Source: Christensenella sp. (GTDB lineage: Bacteria; Bacillota; Clostridia; Christensenellales; CAG-917). From it: 64,000 nt of DNA. The translations under genes were made by a program, and so were the position numbers. Within the stretch, counting starts at the first letter, position 1. Every line of letters starts with the position of its first letter. The stretch spans positions 992,001 through 1,056,000 of the forward strand of contig CP091723.1 of NCBI GenBank assembly GCA_022009775.1, read 5' to 3'. The notes under the pieces are model-generated. The model worked only from the letters and a program-made list of their open reading frames with translations. It was not told the origin of the DNA and made no database searches. Of the stretch, positions 34,322-43,834 are shown one piece after another.

Positions 34322-35251
34322 ATGTCAAGAGTGTTCAAGTCCGTTGGCGAGCTTGTCGGCAATACGCCGCTTCTTGAATTGTCACATATCGAAAAGGAAT
34401 ACGATTTGCAGGCAAAAGTGCTTGCGAAACTCGAATATTTCAACCCGGCAGGCTCGGTCAAGGACAGAGTCGCAAGGGCAATTATCGACGATGCCGAAAG
34501 CAAAAATTTGCTAAAAGACGGCGCAACCATAATCGAGGCGACTTCGGGTAACACCGGCATAGGTCTTGCGTGCGTCGGATGCGCGCGCGGATATAAAGTG
34601 GTCATTGTTATGCCCGAAACCATGTCTGTCGAACGCAGAAAACTCATGCTTGCATATGGCGCAAGTCTTGTACTTACGGACGGCGCAAAAGGCATGAAGG
34701 GCGCAATAGACAAGGCAAACGAACTGCACGAGCAAATAGAAGGAAGTATCCTTGCAGGGCAGTTTGTCAATTTTGCAAATCCGAAAGCACATTACGAGAC
34801 AACCGCACCCGAAATATGGCGCGACACGGACGGAAACGTCGACGTATTCGTAGCGGGCGTCGGCACGGGCGGAACTATAACGGGGGTCGGAAGATACCTT
34901 AAAGAAAAGAATCCGAACGTGAAAATCGTGGCAGTCGAACCGTTTTCTTCTCCCGTTTTGTCAAAAGGTGTGAGCGGCGCGCACAAAATTCAGGGGATAG
35001 GAGCAGGCTTCGTTCCCAAAGTGCTTGACACTAGCGTGTATGACGAAGTGATTGCGGTAAAAGACGAAGACGCGTTTGAAACGGCAAGAGAAGTCGGCAA
35101 AAAAGAAGGAGTGCTTGTCGGCATATCGTCGGGCGCGGCACTTTTCGGTGCGTTGCAAGTGGCAAAACGTCCCGAGTACGCCGGGAAAAACATAGTCGTT
35201 CTTTTGCCCGACACGGGCGACAGATATTTGTCAACGACGTTGTTTGAATGA
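34322..35251 (+). CDS. cysK: cysteine synthase A
   Basis: 309 residues. NPAGSVKDR holds the PLP lysine, TSGNTGIGLA is the substrate loop, and GVGTGGTITG binds the phosphate. It makes cysteine from O-acetylserine and sulfide. The ATG at 34322 is chosen for its AAAGGAGTG site; an in-frame ATG 18 bases upstream has none. Single gene with a terminator after it. No T-box or other cysteine riboswitch is obvious in the 106-base upstream gap. Confidence 0.96.
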   Translation: MSRVFKSVGELVGNTPLLELSHIEKEYDLQAKVLAKLEYFNPAGSVKDRVARAIIDDAESKNLLKDGATIIEATSGNTGIGLACVGCARGYKVVIVMPETMSVERRKLMLAYGASLVLTDGAKGMKGAIDKANELHEQIEGSILAGQFVNFANPKAHYETTAPEIWRDTDGNVDVFVAGVGTGGTITGVGRYLKEKNPNVKIVAVEPFSSPVLSKGVSGAHKIQGIGAGFVPKVLDTSVYDEVIAVKDEDAFETAREVGKKEGVLVGISSGAALFGALQVAKRPEYAGKNIVVLLPDTGDRYLSTTLFE

Positions 35252-35304
35252 TTTGTCGTCAGTGTTCAAATATCGATTCGATAAAAAATACAGTATTTGG
35301 AAAG

Positions 35305-35334
35305 AAAAAGCACCGAGCAATCGGTGCTTTTTTT
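35305..35334 (+). terminator. terminator of cysK
   Basis: GCACCGA/TCGGTGC with a GCAA loop and T7. Confidence 0.88.
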
Positions 35335-35443
35335 ATGTCGTGGGTTTTTATAAACCGTTTATTTTCGACTTGCTTTTTCTTTATTTTATAGGGTTTTCAT
35401 ACTTGGGAACGTCGTTGTTTCGGTTGTGTTTCAAACGAGAGTG

Positions 35444-36796
35444 TCAGTCTCGGACGTAGAGTTGTGTTTTAGCAGGGACGGAGTTTTTCTTGTTGTTGAC
35501 GAAAAACAGCACGAGCGTAACCGCAAGGGTTATAAGTTCTGCGGCGGGAGTTGCGAGCCAAAGTCCCGTCATGTTCCATAGGTTAGCAAACAGGAAGGCA
35601 AGCGGAATGACCGCCACCACACCGCGCATAAGAGTGACGATTTGGGCAAAGAAACCTTTGTTTGACGCGGCAAAATAGCATGAGAAGAGCAAGTTGAAGC
35701 CCGAAAACAGCACGGATATGAAGTATAGGCGTATGCCCACGGCCGCGATGTTTTGCACTTCCGGTGCGCCTTTCTGATTGAAAATGCCTGCGATGCCTTT
35801 TGCACCGAAGAATAACGCGACGTAAATTATAGCGGCGGTGCATGCCGTGGTTATAAGTGCATATTTAAGCACTTTGCGGATTTTTTTGTGGTCGCTTTCG
35901 CCGTAACTGAAACTTATCATCGGTTGCGTGCCCGACGAAATGCCGTTGAAAATCGCGTTTGTTACGTAGTACACGTTGACGATTATGCCGTATGCCGCAA
36001 CTGCGACCGTTCCGCCGATTGAGTCGAAAAGTTTGTTGAATATCAAAAGTACGACGCCGAATGCGAATTCCGCAATGAAAGACGCAAGACCGAGTCTTGC
36101 AATGTCTCCGACCGTGCGAAAATTAAATTTCGTTTTCGTCAGTTTGAAGGTGTTCTTTTTGCGGATGAAAAACAGTGAGAGTATGAGTATGCTCACAATC
36201 GGGGAAAAGCCGGTGGCAAGAGCTGCGCCGAGCATGCCGAGTTTTGCAGGGAAGATGAGAACGTAGTCGAAAACTATGTTGAAAAGATTGCCCGAAAGCG
36301 TCGCAATCATGGCAAGTCTCGGACCGCCGTCGTTGCGGACGAAGTTCTGAAAAACGTTGCTGTACATAAAGAACGGGGCAAAGCAAAGAATGATTTGCAC
36401 GTATGTTTTGCTCAGTTCGTATGTATCTCCAGTTGCGCCGAGCAAACTCGCCACCTGTCCGTTCAAAAATGCGCCTATAAGCACGAATATCAAAGCAATC
36501 ATACCGACCACTATAACCGTGTGAGTGAAGACTTTGTTGCCCTTGTCAGTGTCTTTTGCGCCTTTGTGAATGGCAAATTTCGTTGCGCCGCCCACTCCGA
36601 ACAGCATGCCGAGAGAAAACACCAGCGAAAAAGACGGAGAAGAGAAGTTGAGTGCGGCAAGTCCCGTGTCTCCCAAATTGAGAGAAATGAAAAAAGTGTC
36701 CGCAAGAATATAGCAGGAAATACCTATCATGGCGATTACGTTTGCCGATACGTATTTTGCAAATTCTCTCAACGTTGTGTTTTTCGTCTTTTCCAT
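35444..36796 (-). CDS. MATE family efflux transporter
   Basis: 450 residues with twelve predicted helices in two related halves. The N-terminal half has LADTFFISLNLGDTGLAALNFSSP-type sequence, typical of MATE proteins, and the second half FDSIGGTVAVAAYGI. It should export a drug or metabolite with Na or H exchange. TTGGAGA precedes the ATG. The transcript has a leader of about 105 bases with a possible terminator just before the ribosome binding site, so expression is probably controlled by attenuation. Confidence 0.93.
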   Translation of the reverse strand: MEKTKNTTLREFAKYVSANVIAMIGISCYILADTFFISLNLGDTGLAALNFSSPSFSLVFSLGMLFGVGGATKFAIHKGAKDTDKGNKVFTHTVIVVGMIALIFVLIGAFLNGQVASLLGATGDTYELSKTYVQIILCFAPFFMYSNVFQNFVRNDGGPRLAMIATLSGNLFNIVFDYVLIFPAKLGMLGAALATGFSPIVSILILSLFFIRKKNTFKLTKTKFNFRTVGDIARLGLASFIAEFAFGVVLLIFNKLFDSIGGTVAVAAYGIIVNVYYVTNAIFNGISSGTQPMISFSYGESDHKKIRKVLKYALITTACTAAIIYVALFFGAKGIAGIFNQKGAPEVQNIAAVGIRLYFISVLFSGFNLLFSCYFAASNKGFFAQIVTLMRGVVAVIPLAFLFANLWNMTGLWLATPAAELITLAVTLVLFFVNNKKNSVPAKTQLYVRD

Positions 36797-36902
36797 GTTT
36801 TCTCCAATAAAAAAGGCGTCTCGTTTACGTCTTCAAAAAGGCCTATCGACGCAAACCGACGCTCTCACCCGGCGATGAGTTTATCTTATATTTGTTTTCT
36901 TT
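36797..36902 (-). promoter_or_regulatory. structured 5' leader of the MATE gene, riboswitch candidate
   Basis: Read on the minus strand, CTCATC/GGTGAG forms the first hairpin with a GCCG loop. GTTTGCGTC (36848-36856) pairs with GACGTAAAC (36823-36831) to make the second. A third option pairs GCGTC with GACGC directly before T6 and then GGAG, which would be a terminator next to the ribosome binding site. The two pairings exclude each other. I could not assign it to a known riboswitch class. Confidence 0.5.
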
Positions 36903-36908
36903 AATACG

Positions 36909-36937
36909 ATTATACGGATATTTTATGCATAAGTCAA
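36909..36937 (-). promoter_or_regulatory. promoter of the MATE gene
   Basis: On the minus strand TTGACT, 17 bases and a perfect TATAAT. Confidence 0.85.
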
Positions 36938-36964
36938 CAATTTTGTATAGACTTTATGCAATAT

Positions 36965-36993
36965 TAAAAGACACGGAATTTGCTCCGTGCCTT
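36965..36993 (-). terminator. terminator of the XRE membrane regulator gene
   Basis: GCACGGA/TCCGTGT with a GCAAAT loop and TTTT on the minus strand, just past the stop codon at 37011. Confidence 0.75.
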
Positions 36994-37010
36994 TGCCTAA
37001 AAAATATTAA

Positions 37011-37913
37011 TTAGTTTTCGTCTTCTTCGTCGATGTCGTTATCGTCTTTTGAGAGTGTAACTTCGATTTTGTGATTGGATTTGACCGCTCTCTTTATAGG
37101 CTCGACCACGATGTAATATGCGGGGATGAGAATGAAAACCACCCAACCCGGATGCCAGAGATTTGCGAGAAATCCCATGAGTAAATACGTGGCGAGAGAG
37201 AGAAACACTATCGGAAATTCGCTTGCGTTGCGGTGAGTTATCGTGTTTGAAATTCCGCCGAGAACGAACGGCGCGAAGAAGAGAATCCAGCCCGGATGCC
37301 ACAAATTGCAAAGGAAACCGATGAGAAGATACGCAATCGTTGCAAGAAGGAATGATACGCCCCACACGCAGTCGTTGATTATTCGTGCAGTCTTGTCTTT
37401 TTCGCTGACCACGATTTTGCCGTCCGCGATTTCGACGTGCGGAGCGTCTTTGTCGCAATGCGCTTCTTTGTCGGTTACGGTTGTTTTTTTGCCGTCAATA
37501 TGCACGCTTCCGACAACTTTGTTGACAAATTTTGCAATGCCGCCTTTGATGGTGACCTTCTCGCCGTTTTTGTCTTCGATGTAGATGCCGTCTTCGTCGA
37601 TATGCACCTTGTCTCCGTCACTTTCAACGTTTACGGTTGAAGCGTCATCGTTGCCGTCGCTTGCGTCGTCTGACGTTTCATCTTTATTGTCGCATGCGTC
37701 GCTCGCTTGTGCGGTGTAACCGAGAAGTTCGTCAAGGCTTACGCCGTAAAGACGTGCAAGTGCTATGAGATTGTCGGTGTCGGGAGAACTCTCCGAGCGT
37801 TCCCATTTTGAAACCGCCTGGCGAGATACGTCAAGCATCTCGGCAAGTTCGTCTTGCGAGTATCCGTGTCGTTTTCTGAGTTCGTACAATCTGTTTGCGG
37901 TTTTGATGTCCAT
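37011..37913 (-). CDS. XRE regulator with acidic linker and duplicated membrane module
   Basis: 300 residues from the ATG at 37913; the upstream in-frame region is not helix-turn-helix-like. Residues 1-66 are an XRE domain (LRKRHGYSQDELAEMLDVSRQAVSKWER). A strongly acidic linker (about 70-100) leads to a beta-rich segment, then two copies of a hydrophobic unit: YLLIGFLCNLWHPGW at 195-209 and YLLMGFLANLWHPGW at 243-257. It is a membrane-bound transcription regulator of a type common in Clostridia. The signal sensed is unknown. Confidence 0.82.
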   Translation of the reverse strand: MDIKTANRLYELRKRHGYSQDELAEMLDVSRQAVSKWERSESSPDTDNLIALARLYGVSLDELLGYTAQASDACDNKDETSDDASDGNDDASTVNVESDGDKVHIDEDGIYIEDKNGEKVTIKGGIAKFVNKVVGSVHIDGKKTTVTDKEAHCDKDAPHVEIADGKIVVSEKDKTARIINDCVWGVSFLLATIAYLLIGFLCNLWHPGWILFFAPFVLGGISNTITHRNASEFPIVFLSLATYLLMGFLANLWHPGWVVFILIPAYYIVVEPIKRAVKSNHKIEVTLSKDDNDIDEEDEN

Positions 37914-38064
37914 AACGTTTACCTGCCTTGTGTTTTCGTGCCTACATTGTTGCAAATCGGAGTGCGGTTGCGCCACCGATTTTGATTGTCAAATGCGCAA
38001 CTATCGGTTGCATTTTTCAAAAAACACGAATTTTTAGCGGTTTTCCGACGATTTTGAGCGATTT

Positions 38065-39174
38065 TTAAGCCAAAAGCACGGTCGCAAATGCGGCAACGGA
38101 TTTTGAGTTTCCAAGGTCTCCTACTTGCTCGTTAGTCGTGGCGGTTATGCCGATTTTCTCGCACGGAATGCCGAGAATTGCCGATACGTTGTTGCGCATT
38201 GTATCTATAAACGGAGCAAGTATAGGACGCTCCGCGATTATGGCAACCGATACGTTTTGCACGCTCATACATTTTTCGGAAACTTTGCCCAGCACCGTGC
38301 GAAGAAGGTCCGCACTGTCTGCGTCGTCGTATTTTTCATCGTCGACGGGGAAGAGATGTCCGATGTCTTTTTCTCCTATTGCGGAAAGCATAGCGTCCAT
38401 AAGCGCGTGAAGAGCAACGTCGCCGTCGCTGTGCGCGACGAAAGAAAACTCGCAGGGTATAAAAGTTGCCATAAGTTTAATTCCGTTGCCGTTTTTGAAG
38501 CGGTGTATATCGTAACCTATGCCGCAAAGCGGAGTTTTCAGGTCTTCTTTTGTGGTTATTTTTATGTTTTTGGGGTCGCCTTCAATCATTCTTACGTCGC
38601 AAGGAGCGTGTTTTTGAAGCACTGCTATGTCGTCGAGATATTCGCCGTCGCACTTGGAATATGCTTTGACGATGACGTCTCTTTTTGCACAAACGGGAGT
38701 TTGCACTCTGCGATATTCCGTTCTGTCAACAGGGTCGACGCCGAATCTTATGCACACGAGCGAGTCGGTGAGCGGAAGAAGGGGAAGGGCCACTCCGCGT
38801 TCGACCGCGCCTGCGATTACGCTGGCGATGAGCGCTTTGGAAACGTAGGGGCGCGCGCCGTCATGAATGATGACGTAGTCGCAATCGTCGTCGATTGCTC
38901 GAAGTCCGTTTTTCACGGTTTGCGTGCGAGTAAGTCCGCCGTTTGTGAGTATTATGCGAGTGTCTTCGATATGTGCGACGTCGAGCGCGTTGAGAAACTC
39001 GTCGCTGAACGACGGATGAATCGCAACGATGATTTTGCTTACCCCTTCCGTATCGAGAAAGGGCTTTATTGCTTCTACGAGAACGCAGGAACTTTTGCAG
39101 GGAGCGAGAAGTTTGTTTTCGACTCCGTAGCGTTGGCTCGTGCCGCCTGCCGTGATGATAACGTTGATTTTCAT
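38065..39174 (-). CDS. ispDF: fused IspD/IspF isoprenoid enzyme
   Basis: 369 residues. The first 215 are the MEP cytidylyltransferase (ITAGGTSQRYG, IIHDGARPYV, DRTEYRRVQTP). The rest is MECDP synthase (GIGYDIHRF, AHSDGDVALHALMDA, IGHLFP, TTNEQVG). It carries out two non-consecutive steps of the MEP pathway. The cytidylyltransferase part is compact, and the N-terminal fingerprint has GTSQR where GxGxR is usual. AAGGAGT precedes the ATG. Confidence 0.95.
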   Translation of the reverse strand: MKINVIITAGGTSQRYGVENKLLAPCKSSCVLVEAIKPFLDTEGVSKIIVAIHPSFSDEFLNALDVAHIEDTRIILTNGGLTRTQTVKNGLRAIDDDCDYVIIHDGARPYVSKALIASVIAGAVERGVALPLLPLTDSLVCIRFGVDPVDRTEYRRVQTPVCAKRDVIVKAYSKCDGEYLDDIAVLQKHAPCDVRMIEGDPKNIKITTKEDLKTPLCGIGYDIHRFKNGNGIKLMATFIPCEFSFVAHSDGDVALHALMDAMLSAIGEKDIGHLFPVDDEKYDDADSADLLRTVLGKVSEKCMSVQNVSVAIIAERPILAPFIDTMRNNVSAILGIPCEKIGITATTNEQVGDLGNSKSVAAFATVLLA

Positions 39175-39255
39175 AAGACTCCTTGTAAATTACGATTTGC
39201 GAAAAATCGCAAAATAATACGGTTTAACTTGCTGTTTTTGCAATTAAACCACCTT

Positions 39256-39498
39256 TTACGGCAAAATGCGATACATCGTTTCCGCACTTTGCTTTGTCTG
39301 ACGCTCGTCGGTGGACAGCACTTCAAAGGACATCGAGTTGTTGCCGAAAGTGACGGTCACGACGTCGCCGACTTTCACTTCTTTTGCGGGTTTGACGACT
39401 TTGCCGTTGATTTCTATGCGTCCGCCGTCGCACGCTTCCTGCGCCACGGTGCGCCTTTTGATAACTCTTGATACTTTCAAAAATTTGTCTATTCTCAT
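39256..39498 (-). CDS. rqcP: S4-domain ribosome quality control protein RqcP
   Basis: 80 residues, one S4 RNA-binding domain: MRIDKFLKVSRVIKRRT, then ACDGGRIEINGKVVKPAKEVKVGD. RqcP (YabO/Hsp15 family) stabilises the P-site tRNA while RqcH adds alanine tails on obstructed 50S subunits. A promoter lies immediately before the ATG, so it has its own leaderless transcript. Confidence 0.9.
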   Translation of the reverse strand: MRIDKFLKVSRVIKRRTVAQEACDGGRIEINGKVVKPAKEVKVGDVVTVTFGNNSMSFEVLSTDERQTKQSAETMYRILP

Positions 39499-39504
39499 AC
39501 GAAA

Positions 39505-39533
39505 ATTATACTATGCCGCCCGTGATTTTTCAA
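39505..39533 (-). promoter_or_regulatory. promoter of rqcP, leaderless layout
   Basis: On the minus strand TTGAAA, 17 bases and TATAAT, then six bases to the ATG. No Shine-Dalgarno sequence. Confidence 0.8.
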
Positions 39534-39760
39534 TAGAGTGCGCTCATTTTTTAACAAAAACCCGAGATTTGTCTTCACAACAACTTCAAATTTGCAAACA
39601 ACCATTTCCAAACATTATTCCCATACTACTATCCCCATACTACAATTTTCACCAACCACCATTTCTCGCGTCACTGTCTTTAATGAAACGCGCGACATGC
39701 TCGCGTGTAATAAATATATAAAATTACTTGAAATTTATTAAAAATATATGCGCGCGACGC

Positions 39761-39789
39761 TTGACAGTCTTGATTTTTCAATATATAAT
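39761..39789 (+). promoter_or_regulatory. promoter of rpoB-rpoC-metK
   Basis: Perfect TTGACA, 17 bases and TATAAT. The interval 39534-39760 is AT-rich and holds no gene that I can see. Confidence 0.9.
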
Positions 39790-39795
39790 AGAAAA

Positions 39796-39998
39796 CTGCG
39801 CAATAATGCGAATCTCTACCCCTAAAACAGCACGTTTTTGGGGGTAGGGGGGTTATAAAGACTTATGTTTTTATGGCGAAACTGCACGAAAGCGTAGATT
39901 TATGAGAAAATTTTTTGGCGGTCGGAAAAATTTTTTTCAAAAACCGAAAAGTTTTTTTGCAAATCGCAATCCAAGGCAATTTTTTAAGGAGTGAATAT
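39796..39998 (+). promoter_or_regulatory. long rpoB leader with hairpins
   Basis: About 200 bases. CTACCCC and AAAAC pair with GTTTTT and GGGGGTAG (39818-39850). Further on TCGG/CCGA encloses AAAAATTTTTTT (around 39919-39947) and is followed by AAAAGTTTTTTT, which could be an attenuator. The leader ends in AAGGAGTGA before the ATG. It may control RNA polymerase synthesis; no class recognised. Confidence 0.5.
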
Positions 39999-42900
39999 AT
40001 GTCCCAAAGAATTCACAATCAAATGTACGGAACAACTGAAAGACGTGACTTTTCAAGAATTAAAGACGTCTTGCCGATTCCGTATCTCATTGAGGTGCAA
40101 AAGAATTCCTACGCAAATTTCATTGATGCCGGCATCACGGAAGTTTTCAAAGATTATTCTCCGATCGTTGACTTCTCCGGCAGATTGAAACTCGAGTTTT
40201 TGTCACACAGATTCGACGGCGAACCGAAGTACACCGTAAAAGAGTGCAAAGACCGCGACACAACGTATGCTATTCCGCTCAAAGTCAAGGCGCGTCTCAC
40301 CAACACCGAAACCGGTGAAGTGGTGGAACAGGAAGTGTTTATGGGCGATTTCCCGCTCATGACGGACTCCGGTTCATTCGTTATCAACGGTGCAGAACGC
40401 GTTATCGTCTCCCAACTTGTCAGAAGCCCGGGCGTTTACAACGACAAGATTCTCGACAAGAACGGCGTGCCGCGTTACGCAACGACGGTCATCCCTAACA
40501 GAGGCGCGTGGCTTGAATACGAGCAAGACTCCAACGACGTGCAATGGGTGCACGTTGACAGAACGAGAAAGATAACCGCAACCACTCTTCTTCGTGCGCT
40601 CGGATACGGAACGGACGAAGAGATCATAGATTTGTTCGGCGGCGACGAGATGATCGTCAACACCTGCCAGAAAGACGCTCAATGCAAGAACGAAGAACAA
40701 GGCAAAATCGATTTGTTCCGTCGTTTGCGTCCGGGCGAAGTTCCCACCGTCGAAGGTGCGAACATTCTTATCCACAACACTTTCTACGATTACAAGAGAT
40801 ACGACCTTGCAAGAGTCGGTCGCTATAAATACAACAAGAAACTCGCACTCGGTTCGCGTATTGCGGGATACAAGCTCGCAGAAGACGTCGTGAGCCCCGT
40901 CACAGGCGAAATTCTTGCACAAAAAGGCGAAATCGTCGACGAAAAGAAAGGTTTTGAAATTCAGAACAACGCAGTCAACGTCGTGTGGCTTTCTTACACC
41001 GACAAGGACGGCAAAGCAAAGAAATTCAAAGTCATCGGCAACAACACGGTTGACCTTGACGCATTCGTCGATTGCAACCCCAGAGAACTCGGAATTCTCG
41101 AAAGAGTTTACTATCCGAATCTCAAAGCGTTGATGGACGAGTTCGGCGACGACAAAGACCAACTCATCCTTGCAATCAAAGCGTCCGTGGACGAGCTCGT
41201 TTACAAGCACATCACGCTTGACGACATCGTTTCAATCGAAGACTACAACCTTGGATTGCGTTACGGTTTCGGCACTTGCGACGACATCGACCACTTGTCC
41301 AACCGTCGCGTTCGTGCGGTGGGCGAGTTGCTCCAAAATCAATTCCGTATCGGTATTTCTCGTCTTGAGAGAGTCATTAAGGAGAGAATGGCTTCCGCTC
41401 AGGAAAACGCAGAAATCACTCCGCAAACGCTCATCAACATTCGTCCCGTTACGAGTGCTATAAAAGAGTTTTTCGGCTCTTCGCAGTTGTCCCAGTTTAT
41501 GGATCAACCCAACCCGATTGCAGAACTTACGCACAAGCGTAAACTCTCCGCACTCGGCCCGGGCGGTCTCAACAGAGAACGTGCAAGTTTCGAAGTGCGT
41601 GACGTTCACCACTCACACTACGGTCGTATGTGCCCGATAGAAACTCCTGAAGGACAGAACATCGGTCTTATCACGTCCCTTTCTTCTTACGCAAAGGTCA
41701 ACGAATACGGATTCATCGAGACTCCGTATCGTAAGATCGACAAAGAGACGGGCGTCGTAACCGACGAAGTCGTGTATATGGCGGCGGACGAAGAAGACAA
41801 ATACGTCATCGCACAGGCGAACGAACCGCTCGACGAAGAAAGCAAATTCTTGCGCAACCGTGTCAACTGCCGTATTCAAAAAGATATTCGCGAAGTCCCG
41901 AAAGAAAGAGCGGACTACATGGACGTCAACCCCAAACAGTTGATTTCAATAGCAACCGCGCTCATTCCGTTCCTTGAAAACGACGATACCAACCGTGCTC
42001 TTATGGGCTCGAACATGCAACGTCAGGCGGTTCCGCTCCTTAAACCGCAAGCACCGATGATTGCAACCGGCGTCGAACACAAGATTGCGTACGACTCGGG
42101 CGTTCTCAAGATCGCAAAACACGACGGCTTCGTGAAGTATGTTGACAGCGACAAGATTGTCGTGGAATGCAACGACGGCACGCAAGATACTTATATTCTC
42201 AGCAAATTCGAGCGTTCAAACCAATCCACTTGCATCAATCAACATCCGATTGTCAGCAAGGGCGACAGAGTGTACGCTCCGAAGTACAACGAAAAGGGCG
42301 ATCTCGTCAAGGAAGGCACCGTTCTTGCGGACGGTCCGGCAACCGATCACGGCGAGCTTGCGCTTGGCAGAAACATGCTCATCGGTTTCATGTCGTGGGA
42401 AGGCTACAACTACGAAGACGCAGTCCTTATCAGTGAAGAACTCGTGCGCGACGATTTGTACACTTCCATCCACATCGAAGAATACGAAATCGAATGCCGC
42501 GACACCAAACTCGGTGACGAGCAAATCACAAGAGATATTCCCAACCTTTCCGACGACGTTCTCAAGAACCTTGACGAAGACGGTATCGTCAGAGTCGGTG
42601 CGGAAGTCAAAGCAGGCGATATTCTCGTCGGTAAAGTCACCCCGAAGGGCGAGACGGAACTCACTCCCGAAGAAAGATTGCTCCGCGCAATCTTCGGCGA
42701 GAAGGCAAGAGAAGTTCGCGATACGTCACTCAGAGTCCCCAACGGCGAAAGCGGTATCGTAGTGGACGTCAAGATCTTTACGAGAAAGAACAAGGACGAA
42801 CTCGCACCCGGCGTCAACAAACTCGTCCGCGTATATATCGCACAAAAGAGAAAAATCTCCGTCGGCGATAAGATGGCAGGTCGTCACGGCAACAAAGGTG

Positions 42901-43820
42901 TCGTTTCGAGAGTTCTTCCCAAAGAAGATATGCCTTTCATGGCAGACGGCACTCCGCTTCAAATCGTGCTCAACCCGCTCGGCGTTCCTAGCCGTATGAA
43001 CATCGGACAAGTTCTCGAAGTTCACCTTGGACTCATCGCTCACATGCTCGATTGGAAAGTCGCAACCCCCGTTTTCGACGGCGCGAACGAACAGGACATC
43101 AAAGCGTTGTTCCAACAATGCGGAATCGTCAACGAAGACGGCGAAGTGGACGGCAAGATCCAACTCTACGACGGAAGAACGGGCGAACCGTTTGAAAACA
43201 GAACGACGGTCGGCTATATGTACTATCTCAAACTGCATCATCTCGTCGACGATAAGATCCACGCAAGAAGCACCGGCCCGTACAGCCTCGTGACGCAACA
43301 ACCGCTCGGCGGCAAGGCGCAATTCGGCGGACAACGTTTCGGTGAAATGGAAGTCTGGGCTTTGGAAGCATACGGCGCGGCAAACGTGTTGCAAGAAATT
43401 CTCACCGTCAAGTCGGACGACGTGGTGGGACGTGTCAAGACCTACGAATCAATCGTCAAAGGCACGAACATTTCCGAACCCGGTATCCCCGAATCCTTCA
43501 AAGTTCTCGTCAAGGAATTGCAATCTCTCGCTCTCGACGTCAAAGTGCTCACCGAAGACAGAGACGAAGTCAAACTCCGTGACTATGACGACGACACCGA
43601 TTTCGATACGCCTGCAACGAGAAAACACGAAGAACTCAAAGAAATCGATATTCTCGGCGGCGAGAACAACATCTTTGAAAACTTCGGTCAGGACGACAAG
43701 GGCGGCGTAGACACCAGCCTGTTCGACACCGACGACGATGACGAAAGCATATTCAGCGCACTCACCGAAGGAACTCCCGATCTCAGCGATCTCTTCGGCA
43801 CAGGCTCCGATGAAGAGTAA
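39999..43820 (+). CDS. rpoB: DNA-directed RNA polymerase beta subunit
   Basis: 1273 residues from the ATG at 39999, chosen for its AAGGAGTGA site; upstream in-frame codons lie in the leader. Typical blocks include the rifampicin region SSQLSQFMDQPNPIAELTHKRKLSALGPGGL, where position 531-equivalent is Ala/Leu-flanked SAL, and GRHGNKGVVSR near the catalytic centre. The C-terminal clamp GGKAQFGGQRFGEMEVWALEAYGA is followed by an acidic tail of about 100 residues. Complete and uninterrupted. rpoC starts 14 bases later. Confidence 0.98.
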   Translation: MSQRIHNQMYGTTERRDFSRIKDVLPIPYLIEVQKNSYANFIDAGITEVFKDYSPIVDFSGRLKLEFLSHRFDGEPKYTVKECKDRDTTYAIPLKVKARLTNTETGEVVEQEVFMGDFPLMTDSGSFVINGAERVIVSQLVRSPGVYNDKILDKNGVPRYATTVIPNRGAWLEYEQDSNDVQWVHVDRTRKITATTLLRALGYGTDEEIIDLFGGDEMIVNTCQKDAQCKNEEQGKIDLFRRLRPGEVPTVEGANILIHNTFYDYKRYDLARVGRYKYNKKLALGSRIAGYKLAEDVVSPVTGEILAQKGEIVDEKKGFEIQNNAVNVVWLSYTDKDGKAKKFKVIGNNTVDLDAFVDCNPRELGILERVYYPNLKALMDEFGDDKDQLILAIKASVDELVYKHITLDDIVSIEDYNLGLRYGFGTCDDIDHLSNRRVRAVGELLQNQFRIGISRLERVIKERMASAQENAEITPQTLINIRPVTSAIKEFFGSSQLSQFMDQPNPIAELTHKRKLSALGPGGLNRERASFEVRDVHHSHYGRMCPIETPEGQNIGLITSLSSYAKVNEYGFIETPYRKIDKETGVVTDEVVYMAADEEDKYVIAQANEPLDEESKFLRNRVNCRIQKDIREVPKERADYMDVNPKQLISIATALIPFLENDDTNRALMGSNMQRQAVPLLKPQAPMIATGVEHKIAYDSGVLKIAKHDGFVKYVDSDKIVVECNDGTQDTYILSKFERSNQSTCINQHPIVSKGDRVYAPKYNEKGDLVKEGTVLADGPATDHGELALGRNMLIGFMSWEGYNYEDAVLISEELVRDDLYTSIHIEEYEIECRDTKLGDEQITRDIPNLSDDVLKNLDEDGIVRVGAEVKAGDILVGKVTPKGETELTPEERLLRAIFGEKAREVRDTSLRVPNGESGIVVDVKIFTRKNKDELAPGVNKLVRVYIAQKRKISVGDKMAGRHGNKGVVSRVLPKEDMPFMADGTPLQIVLNPLGVPSRMNIGQVLEVHLGLIAHMLDWKVATPVFDGANEQDIKALFQQCGIVNEDGEVDGKIQLYDGRTGEPFENRTTVGYMYYLKLHHLVDDKIHARSTGPYSLVTQQPLGGKAQFGGQRFGEMEVWALEAYGAANVLQEILTVKSDDVVGRVKTYESIVKGTNISEPGIPESFKVLVKELQSLALDVKVLTEDRDEVKLRDYDDDTDFDTPATRKHEELKEIDILGGENNIFENFGQDDKGGVDTSLFDTDDDDESIFSALTEGTPDLSDLFGTGSDEE

Positions 43821-43834
43821 TAGGAGATGACAAT

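Noticed and set aside
38125..39471. A 448-codon frame antisense to ispDF and rqcP
   Set aside because: Shadow frame with the same odd composition; both genes on the opposite strand are certain.
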